This document shows positions 29,064 through 38,252 of a DNA stretch of 53,529 nt, one piece after another (position 1 is the first letter of the stretch; every line of letters starts with the position of its first letter). The stretch spans positions 1 to 53,529 of the forward strand of contig JAFSDJ010000058.1 of NCBI GenBank assembly GCA_017436305.1. The letters are read 5' to 3'. Below the pieces are notes generated by a model. The model searched no databases. It worked only from the letters and a program-made list of their open reading frames with translations, and had not been told where the DNA came from. A program made the position numbers and the translations under genes. The DNA is from Lachnospiraceae bacterium (GTDB taxonomy: Bacteria > Bacillota > Clostridia > Lachnospirales > Lachnospiraceae).

Positions 29064-29110
29064 ACTCTCTCTGGGAAGTAGGATATACTATTTTTCAGAG
29101 AGAGTTTTTA
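29064..29110 (+). terminator. Terminator behind the HPr-like gene
   Basis: ACTCTCTCTG at 29064-29073 pairs perfectly with CAGAGAGAGT at 29096-29105, followed by TTTTTAT. The loop is 22 nt. Confidence 0.85.
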
Positions 29111-29115
29111 TATGG

Positions 29116-29212
29116 GATTAGGGTCCGGGAAGCCCTATTCATAATTGTAAATTGTTAAATTGTACAATTTAACTATATGGCAGGTTGCGAAAGGGCTTCC
29201 CGCACCTTAATC
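29116..29212. repeat. 97-bp nested palindromic element
   Basis: Outer arms 29116-29136 and 29192-29212 are 21 bases each and agree at 19 positions when one is reverse-complemented. Within the 55-bp spacer sits a perfect 20-bp palindrome (29154-29173, half-site GTTAAATTGT). It lies between the HPr-like gene terminator and the helicase gene. It may be a small mobile palindrome or a structured leader. Confidence 0.6.
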
Positions 29213-29255
29213 AGCATGGGTAAATTTAGGCAATTTTTCCGGGGAGGTGAAAAGA

Positions 29256-31844
29256 TTGGAAATACGTGTATCAGTTCGCAATTTTGTGGAGTTTTTAATG
29301 CGTGAAGGAAGTATAGATAACCGAAGAGTTTCAGGTAGTGAGGATGCCATGCAGGAAGGCAGCAGAATTCATCGGATGATTCAGAGGCGTATGGGAGCTG
29401 AGTATAAGGCAGAGGTTTCTTTAGCACATGAGATTGATTGCGGCCAGTATACGGTACGCATTGAAGGGCGCGCCGATGGAATTATTGAAGGTAACCCGGT
29501 TGTAGTAGACGAGATTAAAGCAACCTATAGAGAACTTAAAAAGCTTACAAAACCTGTTGCAGTGCATCTTGCCCAGGCTAAGTGCTATGCTTACTTTTAT
29601 TGGTGTTTACTGAGAAAGAAGCAGCAGATTAAGAAAGAAGAGATACAAAAAGAAAAGCAACTCCCCTCTAATATAGAAGAAACAGTAAAAACCATCGGTG
29701 TCCGTATGACCTATTGCAACATTGATACCGAAGAAATTAAGTATTTTCATGAAAATTTTACCTTTCATGAGTTAGAAAACTGGTTTCATGACTTATTTGC
29801 CGAGTATAAAAAATGGGCTGATTTTACCTATGAATGGAGACAGATTAGAACCAAATCGGCAAAGGAAGTTCCTTTTCCCTTTCCTTATAGAGAAGGGCAG
29901 AAAGAGCTGGTTACTTATGTATATCAGACTATTTGCCATAAGAAAAAGTTATTCTTACAGGCGCCCACAGGAGTTGGGAAAACAATATCCACCATTTATC
30001 CGGGAATCAAGGCGGTAGGAGAAGGAAAGGCTGATAAAATCTTTTATTTAACAGCCAAGACTATCACTAGAACAGTAGCCGTGGATGCATTGGATATTTT
30101 GCGGGAAAAAGGACTTTTTTATAAGTCGGTGATAATTACCGCCAAGGATAAAATTTGCTTTTTAGAAGAAGCAAACTGCAATCCTGAAGCCTGTCCTTAT
30201 GCCAATGGACATTTTGACCGGATAAATGAAGCAATCTATGATTTACTTACCCATGAAGACAGCTTTACAAGAGAAACGATTGAGCAATATGCTTTAAAAT
30301 ATCAGGTATGTCCTTTTGAATTGGGGTTGGATATGAGCCTGTTTTCTGATGCTATTATTTGTGATTACAATTATTTATTTGACCCGTATGTATATTTAAA
30401 ACGGTTTTTTACAGAAGGCATAAAGGGAGACTATTTGTTCTTTATAGACGAGGCCCACAACCTGGTAGACAGAGGGCGGGAAATGTATAGTGCCAGTCTG
30501 ATTAAGGAACGGTTCTTGGAACTGAAAAAAGTAGTAAAGCTATATGATACAAAGATGGAAAAGCAGCTGGAGAAATGTAACAAGGAGCTGTTGGCATTAA
30601 AAAAGCAGTGCGAAGATATGGAAATTGTAGAATATTTTGGTTCCTTTGTTATGGCATTAAACAGGCTTCACGGTACTATGAGTACTTATTTGGAAGACCA
30701 TGATGACAGTCCTATCAGAAAAGAAATATTGGAATTTTACTTTGAAATTTCAAGGTTTTTACAGGTAAATGAAAAACTTGATGACGATTATGTCACATAT
30801 ACCCAGATGCTTGAAAATGGGGAATTTATGATAAAGGAATTTTGCGTAAATCCTGCCAGACAGTTAAAGGAATGTATGGACAGGGGCATCAGCAGTACTT
30901 TATTTTCGGCCACCTTTTTGCCAATACAGTATTATAAAGGTCTTCTTGGCGGTGATGAAAGTGACTATGAGGTTTATGCACAATCTACATTTGATAACAG
31001 AAAACGGAAGCTGCTAATTGGCAACCAGGTAACCAGCAAATATACAAGGCGTAGTGAGATGGAATATTATAACATTGCCAATTATATTTATGAACTTACT
31101 AAAGAACAGACCGGAAATTATATGGTGTTCTTTCCGTCCCATGCTTTTTTGGAAAATGTGTACGAAGCCTATGAACAGTATTTTTTAAAGCCCGAGAAAG
31201 TGGAGTGTCTGCTTCAAAGGGACTATATGAGCGAGGAAGAAAGGGAAGCATTTTTAAATCGATTTTATGAAAATCGTATAACGAAAACAAATGTTATTGA
31301 AAGCGAAAAACAGGAAATACAGGAAGAAATAGCACAAATTTGCAGTGATTGGATTTTCATGGAGATTGAAATGGAAGAAGAAAACGCAGATAATGAAAGA
31401 GCAGTGAAGATAAATGAGCGTGAAGCAAAAACAATTCTTGGCTTCTGTGTATTAGGAGGTATTTTCAGTGAAGGCATAGATTTAAAAAATGACAGTTTAA
31501 TAGGTGCCATCATTGTTGGAACAGGACTTCCTCAGGTGTGCCATGAAAGAGAAATATTAAAGGAGTATTTTGAAAATCAGGGAAAGAATGGCTTTGAGTA
31601 TGCCTATGCCTTTCCTGGCATGAATAAAGTACAACAGGCGGCAGGAAGAGTTATAAGGACTGCTGATGACATTGGGATTGTGGCACTTTTAGATGACAGA
31701 TTTTTGCAACGACAAAATAGAAAACTGTTCCCAAGAGAATGGGAACAGTTTCAGGTAGTCTCTATTAACGAATGTGGGAAAGAAGTAAAAGAGTTCTTCC
31801 ATCAAATGGAGGCGGAGCGGAACCGGGCAATTTCTTCCTTATAA
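29256..31844 (+). CDS. XPD/DinG-family helicase with N-terminal PD-(D/E)XK nuclease domain
   Basis: TTG at 29256 is the likely start ([12 protein letters not shown]) because GGGGAGG at 29241-29247 would be too close to the GTG at 29247. Residues 1-200 contain GRADG (about 72) and VVVDEIKAT (about 85-92), with a later QAKCYAYFY; the D..ExK spacing is that of Cas4/RecB-like nucleases. The helicase part has the P-loop APTGVGKT (about 236), cysteines in [16 protein letters not shown] and QVCPFE that fit the XPD iron-sulfur cluster, DEAH (about 398), and C-terminal motifs GIFSEGIDL and [10 protein letters not shown] 5'-3' helicase acting on damaged or branched DNA is inferred. The 3' end overlaps nfo on the other strand by 43 bp. 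Confidence 0.88.
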   Translation: MEIRVSVRNFVEFLMREGSIDNRRVSGSEDAMQEGSRIHRMIQRRMGAEYKAEVSLAHEIDCGQYTVRIEGRADGIIEGNPVVVDEIKATYRELKKLTKPVAVHLAQAKCYAYFYWCLLRKKQQIKKEEIQKEKQLPSNIEETVKTIGVRMTYCNIDTEEIKYFHENFTFHELENWFHDLFAEYKKWADFTYEWRQIRTKSAKEVPFPFPYREGQKELVTYVYQTICHKKKLFLQAPTGVGKTISTIYPGIKAVGEGKADKIFYLTAKTITRTVAVDALDILREKGLFYKSVIITAKDKICFLEEANCNPEACPYANGHFDRINEAIYDLLTHEDSFTRETIEQYALKYQVCPFELGLDMSLFSDAIICDYNYLFDPYVYLKRFFTEGIKGDYLFFIDEAHNLVDRGREMYSASLIKERFLELKKVVKLYDTKMEKQLEKCNKELLALKKQCEDMEIVEYFGSFVMALNRLHGTMSTYLEDHDDSPIRKEILEFYFEISRFLQVNEKLDDDYVTYTQMLENGEFMIKEFCVNPARQLKECMDRGISSTLFSATFLPIQYYKGLLGGDESDYEVYAQSTFDNRKRKLLIGNQVTSKYTRRSEMEYYNIANYIYELTKEQTGNYMVFFPSHAFLENVYEAYEQYFLKPEKVECLLQRDYMSEEEREAFLNRFYENRITKTNVIESEKQEIQEEIAQICSDWIFMEIEMEEENADNERAVKINEREAKTILGFCVLGGIFSEGIDLKNDSLIGAIIVGTGLPQVCHEREILKEYFENQGKNGFEYAYAFPGMNKVQQAAGRVIRTADDIGIVALLDDRFLQRQNRKLFPREWEQFQVVSINECGKEVKEFFHQMEAERNRAISSL

Positions 31845-32668
31845 GGAGGAAGGGATTTATCAGGATTTTCCGGATCTTTAATATAAGGTGTTTCCAAAAT
31901 CTTAGGAACATTTTCAAAATCCTTGTGGTGTACTACGTAATTGAGGGCTTCAAAGCCTATATAACCGTCTCCAATGTTGGCGTGGCGGTCTTTGTGTGCA
32001 TTACAGGGATTTTTGCTGTCATTAATGTGGAAAACCGCAATCTGGTCTTTTCCAAGAACTTTATCAAAATTGTGGATAACTCCATCAAAATCTTCTTTTA
32101 CATTGTAACCTGCATCGTGAGTGTGGCAGGTATCAAAGCAAACTCTTAACTTTTCGTTATAAGTAACTCCATCATAAATTGCTGCCAGTTCTTCAAAGGT
32201 GCAACCGATTTCAGAACCTTTACCTGCCATAGTTTCTAAGGCAATCATGCAGTTGGTATCTTTCGTAAGTACCTGATTTAGGCCATTTACAATCTGTTTT
32301 ATGCCAACATCTGTTCCTGCACCTACATGAGAACCCGGATGCAAAATCAGAATATTGCTGCCCATAGCAGTTGTTCTTTCAATTTCCAGTCTTAAAAAAT
32401 CCACAGCCAAAGTAAAGGTTTCCGGCTTTATTGTATTTGCCAGATTAATAATATAAGGTGCATGTACAACAAATTCTTCAATGCCATGCTCCTTCATATA
32501 CAATGTGCCCGCTTCTATATTCAATTCTGAAATATCTTTTCTTCGCGTATTCTGTGGGGCACCGGTGTAAAGCATAAATGTATTGGCGTCATAGGAAACA
32601 GCTTCTTTTACAGAATTTAAAAACATATCTTTTCCACTCATCCCCACATGGGAACCTATTTTCAACAT
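31802..32668 (-). CDS. nfo: Deoxyribonuclease IV (AP endonuclease)
   Basis: Cuts DNA 5' of abasic sites in base excision repair. At 288 residues the length is standard. Typical Endo IV motifs are visible: [63 protein letters not shown] and HANIGDG. The His/Asp/Glu residues in these bind three Zn ions. The start at 32668 is chosen because GAGG lies 8 bases upstream, while the in-frame ATG at 32674 is only 2 bases from it. Convergent with the helicase, with overlapping 3' ends. Confidence 0.95.
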   Translation of the reverse strand: MLKIGSHVGMSGKDMFLNSVKEAVSYDANTFMLYTGAPQNTRRKDISELNIEAGTLYMKEHGIEEFVVHAPYIINLANTIKPETFTLAVDFLRLEIERTTAMGSNILILHPGSHVGAGTDVGIKQIVNGLNQVLTKDTNCMIALETMAGKGSEIGCTFEELAAIYDGVTYNEKLRVCFDTCHTHDAGYNVKEDFDGVIHNFDKVLGKDQIAVFHINDSKNPCNAHKDRHANIGDGYIGFEALNYVVHHKDFENVPKILETPYIKDPENPDKSLPPYKEEIARFRSASI

Positions 32669-33191
32669 AGTCATATCCTCGCTTTTTCTTAATATTCTCG
32701 CTGATTATACAATAAAAACGTTTGTTATGAAAAGGGGATAGGAGAAGTTGGAAGAAAAAAAATAATGTAAATTTATGGAAAAATTTAAAAATAGTTCACA
32801 TAAATTTAAAAATAATAAAAATTATGCAAATAGGATAAAAGTACTAGAAACGAGCGTTATTAAAAAAAATTGACATATGTGTTTGCAAGTTTTTCAGTCA
32901 GAATTTTGAAATATGACACCACAGTTAATTGTGGATAACTATGTGGAAATTGGGGATTTCTTTTTTTTGAGTACTTTTTTTGGGACATTGCAAGAAAAAT
33001 ATCATAATTTTTTCTGCAAGACAACTTTCATTTTTGAGAAGTTATCCACAGAAATTATGTCAACTGGATTTTAATTTTTTGCTATGGTATAATAATCGGA
33101 GGTTCTTAGAAGCTGTCAAAATCATTGTTAAACGACAGCAGTATCTTAAGAGAATAAGCAGAAATCATAGACAGAAAAAGGAGAATCGCAT
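32669..33191. other. AT-rich divergent intergenic region with two DnaA-box matches
   Basis: A 523-bp gap between divergent nfo and the GH13 gene, rich in A/T runs. It holds TGTGGATAA at 32930-32938 and TTATCCACA at 33042-33050, both exact 9-mer DnaA boxes in opposite orientation, and the GH13 promoter. No gene was found in it: the longest frames lack a ribosome site. Confidence 0.5.
33085..33093 (+). promoter_or_regulatory. Extended -10 promoter of the GH13 gene
   Basis: TGGTATAAT is an extended -10 element (TGn plus TATAAT). No good -35 box lies 17 bp upstream. It is about 98 bp before the start codon. Confidence 0.55.
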
Positions 33192-34505
33192 ATGTGGGCT
33201 TATGAAAGTGTTTTTTATCAAATTTATCCATTAGGATTTTGTGGGGCACCTTTTGAAAATGATGGTGTGTTAGAACATCGGATTTTAAAAGTAAATGATT
33301 GGATACCTCATATTAAAAAATTAGGGACCGATGCTATTTATTTTTCCCCGGTTTTTGAATCAGATACTCATGGATATAATACAAGAGATTATAAAAAGAT
33401 AGACGTTCGCCTTGGCACCAATGAAGATTTTAAAGAAGTTTGTGATAATCTTCATAAGGAAGGCATAAAAGTAGTATTAGATGGAGTTTTCAATCATGTA
33501 GGAAGAGGCTTCTGGGCATTCCAGGATGTGCTTAAAAATAGAGAGGCTTCTCCATATGTAAGTTGGTTTCACAGAATTGATTTTGCAGGCAATTCCGGAT
33601 ATAATGACGGTCTTTGGTATGAGGGTTGGGAAGGTAATTACGACCTTGTTAAACTGAATTTAAGAAATGAAGATGTTATTAACCATTTATTAGAGTGTGT
33701 AAGTGGATGGATTGATGAATTTGATATTGATGGTTTAAGACTAGACGTGGCATATTGTTTAGATCATGATTTTGTACGCAGACTCAGAAGTTTTTGTGAC
33801 AGCAAAAAACAGGATTTCTTTTTATTAGGAGAAATGCTCCACGGAGATTATAATCAGATGGTAAATGATGGAATGCTTCATTCTGCCACCAACTATGAAT
33901 GTTATAAAGGATTGCATTCCAGCTTTAACAGCATGAATATGTTTGAGATTAACCATTCTCTCTTAAGACAATTTGGTCCGGAAAACTGGACCATTTATAG
34001 AGGAAAACATATGTTATCTTTTGTGGATAATCACGATGTAAGTCGTGTTGCCAGCATTTTAGGCAATGAAAAACATCTTCCTTTGATTTATGCAATGGCA
34101 TTTGGTATGCCGGGTATTCCGTGCGTTTATTATGGTAGTGAATGGGGAACGAAGGCAGATAAAAGCCAGGGTGACCCGGCACTTAGAGTTTCCTTTGAAG
34201 CACCTGAGTGGAATGAACTTACAGATTTTATTGCAAAGCTTGCTGAAATTAAAAAAGAAAGTCATGCTTTAAATTACGGTGATTTTCGTTCTGTTGTACT
34301 TACAAATCAGCAGTGTATTTTTGAAAGAAAAACAGAGAAAGAGCGTGTATTAGTTGCAATTAATGCATCTGATGCCCCATACACAGCTCATTTTGATGCA
34401 GGCTGTGGACAGGCACAGGAGTTGTTAACCGGATGCGTTCATGATTTTGGCGGCGGAAGTCAGTTAGAACCATACAGTGCATATATTTGGAAGATGGAGC
34501 GATAG
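33192..34505 (+). CDS. GH13 alpha-amylase-family glycoside hydrolase
   Basis: A 437-residue intracellular enzyme without signal peptide, acting on alpha-1,4-linked glucose oligomers (maltodextrin glucosidase or cyclomaltodextrinase type, inferred from length and lack of extra domains). The four family regions are visible: DGVFNHVG (region I), GLRLDVAYCLD with the Asp nucleophile near 187 (II), LLGEMLHG with the acid Glu near 214 (III) and FVDNHDV with the transition-state Asp near 282 (IV). The C-terminal beta domain ends in LEPYSAYIWKMER. GGAGAATCGCAT precedes the ATG. It appears to be a single-gene unit. Confidence 0.93.
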   Translation: MWAYESVFYQIYPLGFCGAPFENDGVLEHRILKVNDWIPHIKKLGTDAIYFSPVFESDTHGYNTRDYKKIDVRLGTNEDFKEVCDNLHKEGIKVVLDGVFNHVGRGFWAFQDVLKNREASPYVSWFHRIDFAGNSGYNDGLWYEGWEGNYDLVKLNLRNEDVINHLLECVSGWIDEFDIDGLRLDVAYCLDHDFVRRLRSFCDSKKQDFFLLGEMLHGDYNQMVNDGMLHSATNYECYKGLHSSFNSMNMFEINHSLLRQFGPENWTIYRGKHMLSFVDNHDVSRVASILGNEKHLPLIYAMAFGMPGIPCVYYGSEWGTKADKSQGDPALRVSFEAPEWNELTDFIAKLAEIKKESHALNYGDFRSVVLTNQQCIFERKTEKERVLVAINASDAPYTAHFDAGCGQAQELLTGCVHDFGGGSQLEPYSAYIWKMER

Positions 34506-34575
34506 ATTTGTAGAGTTTCAACAAAAAAAGTGAAAAATTTTTTCCAAAAAATGTGTGAAAAAATCAGTTGCTTAC

Positions 34576-34604
34576 TGGAAATCTTTTATAGTTTGTGCTA
34601 TACT
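34576..34604 (+). promoter_or_regulatory. Promoter of the coiled-coil gene
   Basis: TGGAAA at 34576-34581, 17-bp spacer, TATACT at 34599-34604 with the extended -10 TGC directly before it. Confidence 0.6.
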
Positions 34605-34691
34605 AAAAACTAGGCATATAGGCAATGACTTTCAGGAAGAAGCATTGCTGATAAATATAAAATAGATTTTAAATGGAATGGGGAAAACGGC

Positions 34692-35978
34692 ATGCAAGAA
34701 GAAGTTAGAAACGGAAATGAGGCGGCAAGAAAAGCAGCAGCCGAAGCAGCCAGAAGAGCAGCTTTGGCAGCAGCAGGTTTAGCAGGTACACAGCAGGCAG
34801 ATTCGGCTGGAAGAAAAACTACAGAAACTACCGGTAAAAAAGGGTCAACGGAAGACATCTTAAAGGTTGCAGAAGATGTGGCAAACCAGACAGCAAGAGT
34901 TATTATGAACAGCAGAGTAACAGAAAGAGATCCGGCAAAGCGTGCAGGTATTGAAACTTCTGTTTGCAAGAGTGCCATGGAGGCTGCCAGAAAAGCAGTT
35001 GATGAGAATATGAAGAAAATGGCTGAGGAAAATGCAAAGCGTGTTGAGAAAGAACGTGCCAAAGGCGCAGAAGCAATTCAGAAAGCCAAAGAAGATGCTG
35101 CAAAGCAGGCTGAGATGGAGTCCCAGATTCTTGTAAATATGGCAGTACAAAAAGCAGAGGAAGAAGCCAAAAAACTCATTGAAGATGCTAGAAAGAAAGC
35201 TCAGGATGAAGTTAAGGTGAAAATGGAAGAGGCTTCTAAAAAAGCGGAAGAAAATGCAAAGCGTGCAAATGAAGAGGCAGTTAGAAAAATTGAAGAAGAC
35301 GGTGCCAAAGAGTTAGAAGCTTCTGCTAAGAAATTAGCTGAAAGTACTGCGAAAACAGCAGCTGAGCAGGCTATTCTGAAAATAGAAGAAGAAAATAAAC
35401 GCCGTGAAGCAGAAGAAAGAGCAAAACGTGAAGCTGAGGAAAAAGCAAGACGCGAAGCAGAAGAAAGAGCAGCGGCAGAACGTAGGGCAGCAGAAGAAAA
35501 GGCCGCAGCAGAACGAAGAGCAGCGGAAGAAAAAGCTGCAGCAGAACGTAGAGCAGCAGAGGAAGCTGCCAGAAAGAAAGCGGAAGAAGAAAGAATTGCA
35601 GCTGAGAAGGCAGCGGCTGAAGCTGCCGCAGCACAGGCAGCAGCAGAAAAGGCGGCAGCAGAAAAAGCAGCAGCAGAAAAAGCAGCAGCCGAAAGAAAGG
35701 CAGCAGCCGAAGCAGCCTTTAAGCGCATAGAGGAAGAAACTGACAGGAAGAATGCAGAAGAAAAAGCAAGACGTGAAGCAGAAGAGGCAGCCAGAAGAAA
35801 AGCTGAGGAAGAAAGAGCAGCACAGGCAGCAGCAGCACATGGTCCTGAACAGGGAATTTCTTTAGATGAGTTTGAAAAAGCAGCTATGAAGCTTAAGATT
35901 TTATTGGACAATGGTATTATCAGTCAGGAAGAATTTGATTTAGAAAAACAGAAATTAGTAGCAAATATGCACTTCTAA
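34692..35978 (+). CDS. Ala/Glu/Lys-rich coiled-coil protein with C-terminal SHOCT domain
   Basis: A 428-residue TolA-like protein. Residues 1-60 are Ala-rich, about 60-370 form an almost unbroken charged helix, and within it (about 250-345) are near-perfect repeats of AAEEKAAAERR and AAEKAAAE. The last 45 residues (ISLDEFEKAAMKLKILLDNG, then IISQEEFDLEKQKL) are a SHOCT domain, a short oligomerisation or binding module found at protein ends. There is no signal peptide or membrane segment, so it is not a TolA orthologue. A scaffolding role in the cytoplasm is inferred. Repeat number may vary between strains. The ATG at 34692 has no strong ribosome site (GGAATGGGG nearby). Confidence 0.75.
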   Translation: MQEEVRNGNEAARKAAAEAARRAALAAAGLAGTQQADSAGRKTTETTGKKGSTEDILKVAEDVANQTARVIMNSRVTERDPAKRAGIETSVCKSAMEAARKAVDENMKKMAEENAKRVEKERAKGAEAIQKAKEDAAKQAEMESQILVNMAVQKAEEEAKKLIEDARKKAQDEVKVKMEEASKKAEENAKRANEEAVRKIEEDGAKELEASAKKLAESTAKTAAEQAILKIEEENKRREAEERAKREAEEKARREAEERAAAERRAAEEKAAAERRAAEEKAAAERRAAEEAARKKAEEERIAAEKAAAEAAAAQAAAEKAAAEKAAAEKAAAERKAAAEAAFKRIEEETDRKNAEEKARREAEEAARRKAEEERAAQAAAAHGPEQGISLDEFEKAAMKLKILLDNGIISQEEFDLEKQKLVANMHF

Positions 35979-35989
35979 GGATTATTAAA

Positions 35990-36023
35990 GAAGTTACCAA
36001 TTAAAGGTTGGTAACTTCTTTTT
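35990..36023 (+). terminator. Terminator behind the coiled-coil gene
   Basis: GAAGTTACCAA at 35990-36000 pairs perfectly with TTGGTAACTTC at 36008-36018, followed by TTTTT. Confidence 0.92.
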
Positions 36024-36213
36024 GTAGTGCGGTGTAAGTCAGGCTACTATAATTGCCGGTGAGACGGGTAGTGAAACTCGGTGCATTGCATTAATGTGGT
36101 TGTCTGAGTATGAGTAAGGAGCATCTGCTTTCAGAGTCAGCAGGGTGCCGGAACATTTGTATGAAGCTGTCGGTGGTAGAGATTGGCGGTAAAAGAGAAA
36201 CAAGGTGAAGTAA

Positions 36214-37254
36214 ATGAAAAAACAAAAAGCAGTATCAATTTTTGCTCTTGTAATTTTCATGGGGTGTATGCTTCTTATTACAAGTTTGAAAGAGGAAACG
36301 GATACGGAAGTGTATGAAAAAACAGATATTCTTATGGGTACCAATTTTCAGGGAACGATTTATGGTGGGAAGGAGGATATTCTTCCTGACTTAGTGATGG
36401 AGCTTAGAAATTTGGAACTGGAAACTCTTTCTGCCAAAGAAGAAAGCTCGGAAATAGGAAAATTAAATACTACAGGAGGACAGGGAAACTATGTAAAAAT
36501 AAGTGAGCAGCTTTGTGGCTATTTAAATGACACATTAAATATATCGGAACAAAGTAGTGGTGCACTTGACCCAACGGTAGGAAATATATCAGGCTTGTGG
36601 GATTTTGGCGGTGCAAATGAAAGATTACCCGGTCAGGAAGAAATTGAAAGAGAGCTATCAAAGGTTGGATACGAAAAGATTTTACGAAAAGAAAAGGCTG
36701 TCTTATTGCCAAAGGAAATGACAATTGATTTAGGAGCTGTAGGAAAAGGAATCGGTACCGATTATGCTGCTGACTATATTAGGGAGAACGAAGATATAAA
36801 AGGTGCAGTTATTGCTTTAGGAGGCAGCATTGCCATTTTGGGAAGTAAACCGGATGGGGAAATTTTTAAGTTAGCAATTGTTAACCCAAGAGGTGAAAAC
36901 GGAGAAATACTTGGGATATTAAGCTTAAAAGGAGATTGTTTTATCTCTACTTCAGGAGATTATGAAAAATGTTTTATTATAGATGGAAAACGCTATCACC
37001 ACATTTTAAATCCGAAAACCGGCTATCCGGCAGAAAGTGGTCTTATTTCTGTTACAGTTGTTTGTAACAGCGGATTAAAAAGCGATGGTCTTTCCACAGC
37101 CTGTTTTGTGCTGGGATTAGATGAAGGCATGAAGCTTTTAGAGAAATATGGGGCAGAAGGCATTTTTGTGGATGAAGATAAGAATGTGTATGTAACAGAA
37201 GGAATGGCTTCTTTATTTACGTTAAAGGCAAAAGAATACAAGGTTGTGGAATAA
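36214..37254 (+). CDS. apbE: FAD:protein FMN transferase (ApbE family)
   Basis: Attaches FMN covalently to Thr/Ser of target proteins outside the membrane. The 346-residue protein starts with a basic stretch and a hydrophobic segment (8-23, containing MGC, not a standard lipobox), so it is exported or membrane-anchored. Family motifs are ILMGTNFQGTIYG, SGALDPTVGNISGLWDFG, IDLGAVGKGIGTD, ALGGSIAILG and YHHILNPKTGYPA; the final SDGLSTACFVLG is also conserved. It is followed by NusG_II and Gx-transporter genes in the same direction, at 40 bp and then 1 bp. No FMN-binding target protein is encoded nearby. Confidence 0.93.
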   Translation: MKKQKAVSIFALVIFMGCMLLITSLKEETDTEVYEKTDILMGTNFQGTIYGGKEDILPDLVMELRNLELETLSAKEESSEIGKLNTTGGQGNYVKISEQLCGYLNDTLNISEQSSGALDPTVGNISGLWDFGGANERLPGQEEIERELSKVGYEKILRKEKAVLLPKEMTIDLGAVGKGIGTDYAADYIRENEDIKGAVIALGGSIAILGSKPDGEIFKLAIVNPRGENGEILGILSLKGDCFISTSGDYEKCFIIDGKRYHHILNPKTGYPAESGLISVTVVCNSGLKSDGLSTACFVLGLDEGMKLLEKYGAEGIFVDEDKNVYVTEGMASLFTLKAKEYKVVE

Positions 37255-37294
37255 GTTTCAAAAAATCCATAGCATACGAGGGAAGTGAAAATCA

Positions 37295-37741
37295 ATGAAA
37301 GAAAAGAAAATAGCGGCAGTTGTTGGTATTTTTTTAGGACTTGTGTTTATAATTTCAATGTTCTTTCTAATAAAAATTTATGGGACAAGTTCTATGAAAG
37401 AAGGGAGTTATGCGAAAATTTATCAAAAGGGTCGGTTTGTAAAAAAAATTTCCATGGAAGAAGAAACAACCTTTATAATAGAAGGAAAACATGGAAAGTA
37501 CAATAAAGTTCAGGTAAAAGATGGAGCCATTGGAATTGTAGAAGCCAGCTGTCCTGATTTTTTATGTGGAAAAATGGGTTTTTTATCCAAGGGTCCTATT
37601 CCCATTACATGTCTTCCAAATGAACTGGTAATTGAAATTTATAATGAAGGGGAAGGTGCCCAAAATACATATAATAATTCAAATGAAAATAAAGAAGCCG
37701 GTGTGAATGAGCAGGAAGAAATAGACGGGGTGGTATATTAA
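37295..37741 (+). CDS. NusG domain II-containing exported protein
   Basis: A 148-residue protein with one N-terminal membrane anchor (6-28) and an extracytoplasmic NusG_II (DUF1312-type) beta domain at about 45-120. The domain includes the characteristic CPDFLCGKMG and ITCLPNELVIEI; the Cys residues may form a disulfide or bind something redox-active. The tail is Asn/Glu rich. It lies between apbE and a Gx-type membrane protein. This trio is known from flavin-dependent extracytosolic electron transfer loci in Firmicutes, where such pairs are, from memory, called EetA and EetB. Confidence 0.85.
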   Translation: MKEKKIAAVVGIFLGLVFIISMFFLIKIYGTSSMKEGSYAKIYQKGRFVKKISMEEETTFIIEGKHGKYNKVQVKDGAIGIVEASCPDFLCGKMGFLSKGPIPITCLPNELVIEIYNEGEGAQNTYNNSNENKEAGVNEQEEIDGVVY

Positions 37742-37742
37742 T

Positions 37743-38252
37743 ATGAATACAAATATAAAGAAACTGACAACCTTGTCAATGTTTACGGCAGTGGCTTTAA
37801 CAATTTTTGTAATCGAATCTTATTTCCCGCCTTTGGTACCAATTTCCGGCGTGAAAATGGGACTGGCAAATGTGGTAACGTTATTGGTGTTCATTCTGTA
37901 TAATAAAAAAGACAGTTTTACTGTATTGATGCTTCGGATTGTTCTTGCCGGTATTATTACCGGGCAGGCAGTGGGCTTTTTTTACAGCCTGGCAGGAGGA
38001 ATTGCATGTTTTCTTGTAATGGCATTTTTTTATAAGGTTTTTAAGGGAAAGTATATTGTACTAATCAGCATGCTAGGTGCAATTTTTCATAATTTGGGGC
38101 AGATTGCAGTGGCATTTTTAATACTAAAATCAGCCGGTGTATTCTTTTATCTACCTGTTTTAATGATAAGTGGCCTTGTTACCGGTTTTTTTACCGGAAG
38201 TGTAGCTTATGGTCTTTCAAAACGACTGAAAAAACTAGGATTTACAGGCTGA
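37743..38252 (+). CDS. Gx transporter family membrane protein (heptaprenyl diphosphate synthase component I-like)
   Basis: A 169-residue protein with five to six hydrophobic segments and the family core ISGVKMGLANVVTLLVF near residue 37. The family is often annotated as heptaprenyl diphosphate synthase component I, but its fold resembles ECF S components, and an enzymatic role is doubtful. It starts one base after the NusG_II stop, so the two are translationally linked. In apbE-containing operons it is thought to take part in moving reducing equivalents or quinone-like compounds at the membrane. Confidence 0.85.
   Translation: MNTNIKKLTTLSMFTAVALTIFVIESYFPPLVPISGVKMGLANVVTLLVFILYNKKDSFTVLMLRIVLAGIITGQAVGFFYSLAGGIACFLVMAFFYKVFKGKYIVLISMLGAIFHNLGQIAVAFLILKSAGVFFYLPVLMISGLVTGFFTGSVAYGLSKRLKKLGFTG

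Noticed and set aside
32980-33234. Open frame of 84 codons upstream of the GH13 gene
   Set aside because: No ribosome site, contains a DnaA box and the GH13 promoter, and overlaps the start of the real gene in another frame.
35201-35911. Long minus-strand frames opposite the coiled-coil gene
   Set aside because: They arise from the Ala/Glu/Lys codon repeats of the + strand gene (Ser/Phe/Cys-rich products) and have no ribosome site.
36040-36200. Cobalamin or FMN riboswitch ahead of apbE
   Set aside because: Some short matches (GTCAGG, GCCGG) but the diagnostic boxes are missing or out of order.
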